Origin: Pseudomonas sp. Teo4
GTDB lineage: Bacteria > Pseudomonadota > Gammaproteobacteria > Pseudomonadales > Pseudomonadaceae
Direction of reading: 5' to 3'
NCBI RefSeq assembly: GCF_034387475.1
Contig: NZ_JAXCIL010000002.1
Location: 1,364,001 to 1,428,000 of the forward strand
DNA: 64,000 bases
Shown: piece after piece, positions 62,767-64,000 of the stretch
Numbering within the stretch: the stretch's first letter is position 1
Layout of the letters: each line of letters starts with the position of its first letter
Position numbers and translations under genes: made by a program
The notes under the pieces: model-generated
Told to the model about the DNA's origin: nothing
What the model saw: only the letters and a program-made list of their open reading frames with translations
Database searches by the model: none

Positions 62767-63363
62767 GCCCTTGAAGCTTTTAACAAACTTTCCAAGCTCT
62801 TGGAAAAATGCGGCGATTGTTCCGTAGTCTTCGTTCTGATCCTTGTCAGATTTCTCATGCTCTCTACCCATCCGTTCAAAATTCGTCACCAAACGGGCGA
62901 TTGTGATGAATAGGATGATTGCGATGGCTGAAGAGAACGTGGCAGGAATCAGCGGTGCAAGAATGTGCAAATAGAACGTTTCTTTATTGGATTCTGCAGT
63001 GGGGGATTTGGATTCTTCTTTCTTAGCAGCGGTTGCAACCTTTACTGGCTTCTTCGCGGTAGGTTGTGGGGCAAGCTCAGAAGCTGCTTTCAAGGCTACT
63101 CGCTCTTCCTTCGCTTTGGCATCTGCCTTGGCGTCGTCCAGCCCATTCAAAAAGTGGAAGCCAACCCACATTGAAAAGAGAAGGCAACCCACTGCAGCTA
63201 ACGTCAGGGTAGTGAGTGCCACCGCTGAGAACCACCGGCTGTACTCTTTGCGTCGGATGGCCTCGTCGCCCAGGCGCACCTCGAGGTCGCTTATCTGACT
63301 CGGTGTCGTAAATTTGGAGCCAGCAATGTCGCCGGCTCCAAACTGAGGCTCTTCAGCATTCAT
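62764..63363 (-). CDS. Two-helix membrane protein paired with an ImmA/IrrE protease
   Basis: 199 residues. A cytoplasmic N-terminus of about 43 residues with a short charged helix (LEVRLGDEAIRRKEYSRW) leads to membrane segment 1 at 44-72. An external Ala/Lys/Glu-rich loop of about 55 residues (KKPVKVATAAKKEESKS) follows, then membrane segment 2 at 130-159 and a 40-residue charged cytoplasmic tail ending FFQELGKFVKSFKG, which could be an amphipathic helix. No family recognised. Its start overlaps the protease stop by 4 nt, so both are made together. It could be a membrane effector released by the protease, or simply its membrane partner (inference). Confidence 0.7.
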   Translation of the reverse strand: MNAEEPQFGAGDIAGSKFTTPSQISDLEVRLGDEAIRRKEYSRWFSAVALTTLTLAAVGCLLFSMWVGFHFLNGLDDAKADAKAKEERVALKAASELAPQPTAKKPVKVATAAKKEESKSPTAESNKETFYLHILAPLIPATFSSAIAIILFITIARLVTNFERMGREHEKSDKDQNEDYGTIAAFFQELGKFVKSFKG

Positions 63364-63899
63364 CCGAGAAGGCCCAAATTCTTGAGCCTGTAGGACATAG
63401 CCGCATTTGATACTCCGAATGCTTCGGACATTTGTTGAACCGAGGTAGCTCCAGAAAAGAGCTCTCTGACCCTTGGTTCTGGCATTACAAGCTCAGCAGC
63501 AAAAGAGTTCGCTGCTCGTTCGATGGGATTGTAGTTCCCGAATGTTGTATCACGCTGCTGGGTGTTGTGCTCGTTCACATGGCCAAGCAACACATGGCCC
63601 AGCTCATGGGCCAAAGTGAATCTGTTGCGGTAGATGATCTCGTCCCTGTTGTAATCACAGAAGAAGACCGGGCCATCATCAGTGATTTCGAGTGAAGCTT
63701 GACCGCTAGCGTTCATGGTGAATGAATTCTGAGCGCGGACACGGATAGGAATGGTTTTATCCATTCCTGTTGTTTCATCCTTTTTATAGACCACCAGGCT
63801 GTTGGCAATCATTTCAGGATTGACAGGCAGGTGGCCATCCCAAGCGATCTCAAGCGCTTGCTTTGCGTAATCAACCGCTTTCTGCATGGATGTGATCAT
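63360..63899 (-). CDS. ImmA/IrrE family metallo-endopeptidase
   Basis: 179 residues from MITSMQKAVDYAKQALE; an in-frame start at 63986 adds 29 unlike residues. Zinc motif HELGH at 98-102 within RFTLAHELGHVLLGHVNEH, with Glu136 in ERAANSFAAELVMPEPRV as third ligand. C-terminal helix-turn-helix-like SVQQMSEAFGVSNAAMSYRL. Relatives cleave phage or mobile-element repressors (ImmA) or DdrO (IrrE). There is no adjacent XRE repressor. Instead the next gene is a two-helix membrane protein. The low-GC setting suggests transfer. Confidence 0.87.
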   Translation of the reverse strand: MITSMQKAVDYAKQALEIAWDGHLPVNPEMIANSLVVYKKDETTGMDKTIPIRVRAQNSFTMNASGQASLEITDDGPVFFCDYNRDEIIYRNRFTLAHELGHVLLGHVNEHNTQQRDTTFGNYNPIERAANSFAAELVMPEPRVRELFSGATSVQQMSEAFGVSNAAMSYRLKNLGLLG

Positions 63900-64000
63900 T
63901 CGGCCCTCCTGTACTCGCTCTGTGCCTATCTGAGCGGCGCGCGAGTATATCCCCTTTACCAAGCTTCTTTGTACCCCGTACCACAAGATTTTTCCTCATT
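63900..64000. other. Upstream region of the ImmA/IrrE gene, window edge
   Basis: The last 100 nt hold the promoter of the protease pair. No gene is seen before the edge, and the continuation of the island is not visible. Confidence 0.4.

Overview
The window is chromosomal DNA of a gamma-proteobacterium of the Pseudomonas putida group. The support is high GC, the typical P. putida REP palindromes in at least fourteen intergenic spaces, two OprD-family porins, and a gene order (tau genes, OprD porin, lsfA, ssuEADCBF, gshA, tex, ompR-envZ, rimK, hslO, pckA, fdhD, nudE-cysQ) that I recall from that group. Species assignment is inference; no search was run.

Layout. 1-6.7 kb: end of an amino-acid binding protein, a DUF4399 protein, serA divergent from a D-2-hydroxyglutarate dehydrogenase-type flavoprotein, an FAA hydrolase, and two tandem SdiA-regulated-family proteins. 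6.8-23.7 kb: a sulfur-acquisition block with a cystine-type ABC transporter, serine acetyltransferase (epsC), taurine genes tauABCD, an OprD porin, the 1-Cys peroxiredoxin lsfA and the sulfonate operon ssuEADCBF. A BCCT betaine/choline transporter sits inside it. 23.8-38.3 kb: TetR regulator plus gshA, a thioesterase plus tex, ompR/envZ, rimK with its protease partner, hslR, PAP2, hslO, pckA, a second thioesterase and a glycine-zipper protein. 38.5-49 kb: an FdhF-like molybdoenzyme with fdhD, a BON-LysM protein, yrfG, nudE, cysQ, a thioesterase, a DctB/DctD-type two-component system and a lone rfbC. 49.3-59.1 kb: agmatine deiminase, a 65-residue protein, an OprQ-like porin, an FMN-binding glutamate synthase-like protein, and an OmpR-type two-component pair divergent from a TonB-dependent siderophore receptor.

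59.1-64 kb is an accessory, scarred region with lower GC and no REPs. It holds remains of contact-dependent toxin tails with two small immunity-like genes, a frameshifted Gp49/RelE-type toxin facing an intact XRE antitoxin, and a 45-nt fragment of the 3' half of a tRNA-Thr(TGT) gene that looks like an attachment-site scar. To its right lie P2-like prophage debris (a tail protein I fragment joined to a frameshifted portal protein end, and an integrase-like fragment) and a two-gene unit: an ImmA/IrrE metallopeptidase overlapping a two-helix membrane protein. That unit is the best candidate for an undescribed system.

How the genes work together: the sulfur block takes up cystine, taurine and alkanesulfonates, releases sulfite with two oxygenases (TauD, SsuDE), makes O-acetylserine, and protects against peroxide with LsfA. 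cysQ and gshA elsewhere in the window serve the same sulfur economy. The porins and the two-component systems point to envelope and nutrient sensing. I saw no rRNA, intact tRNA, CRISPR array, complete insertion sequence or replication origin.
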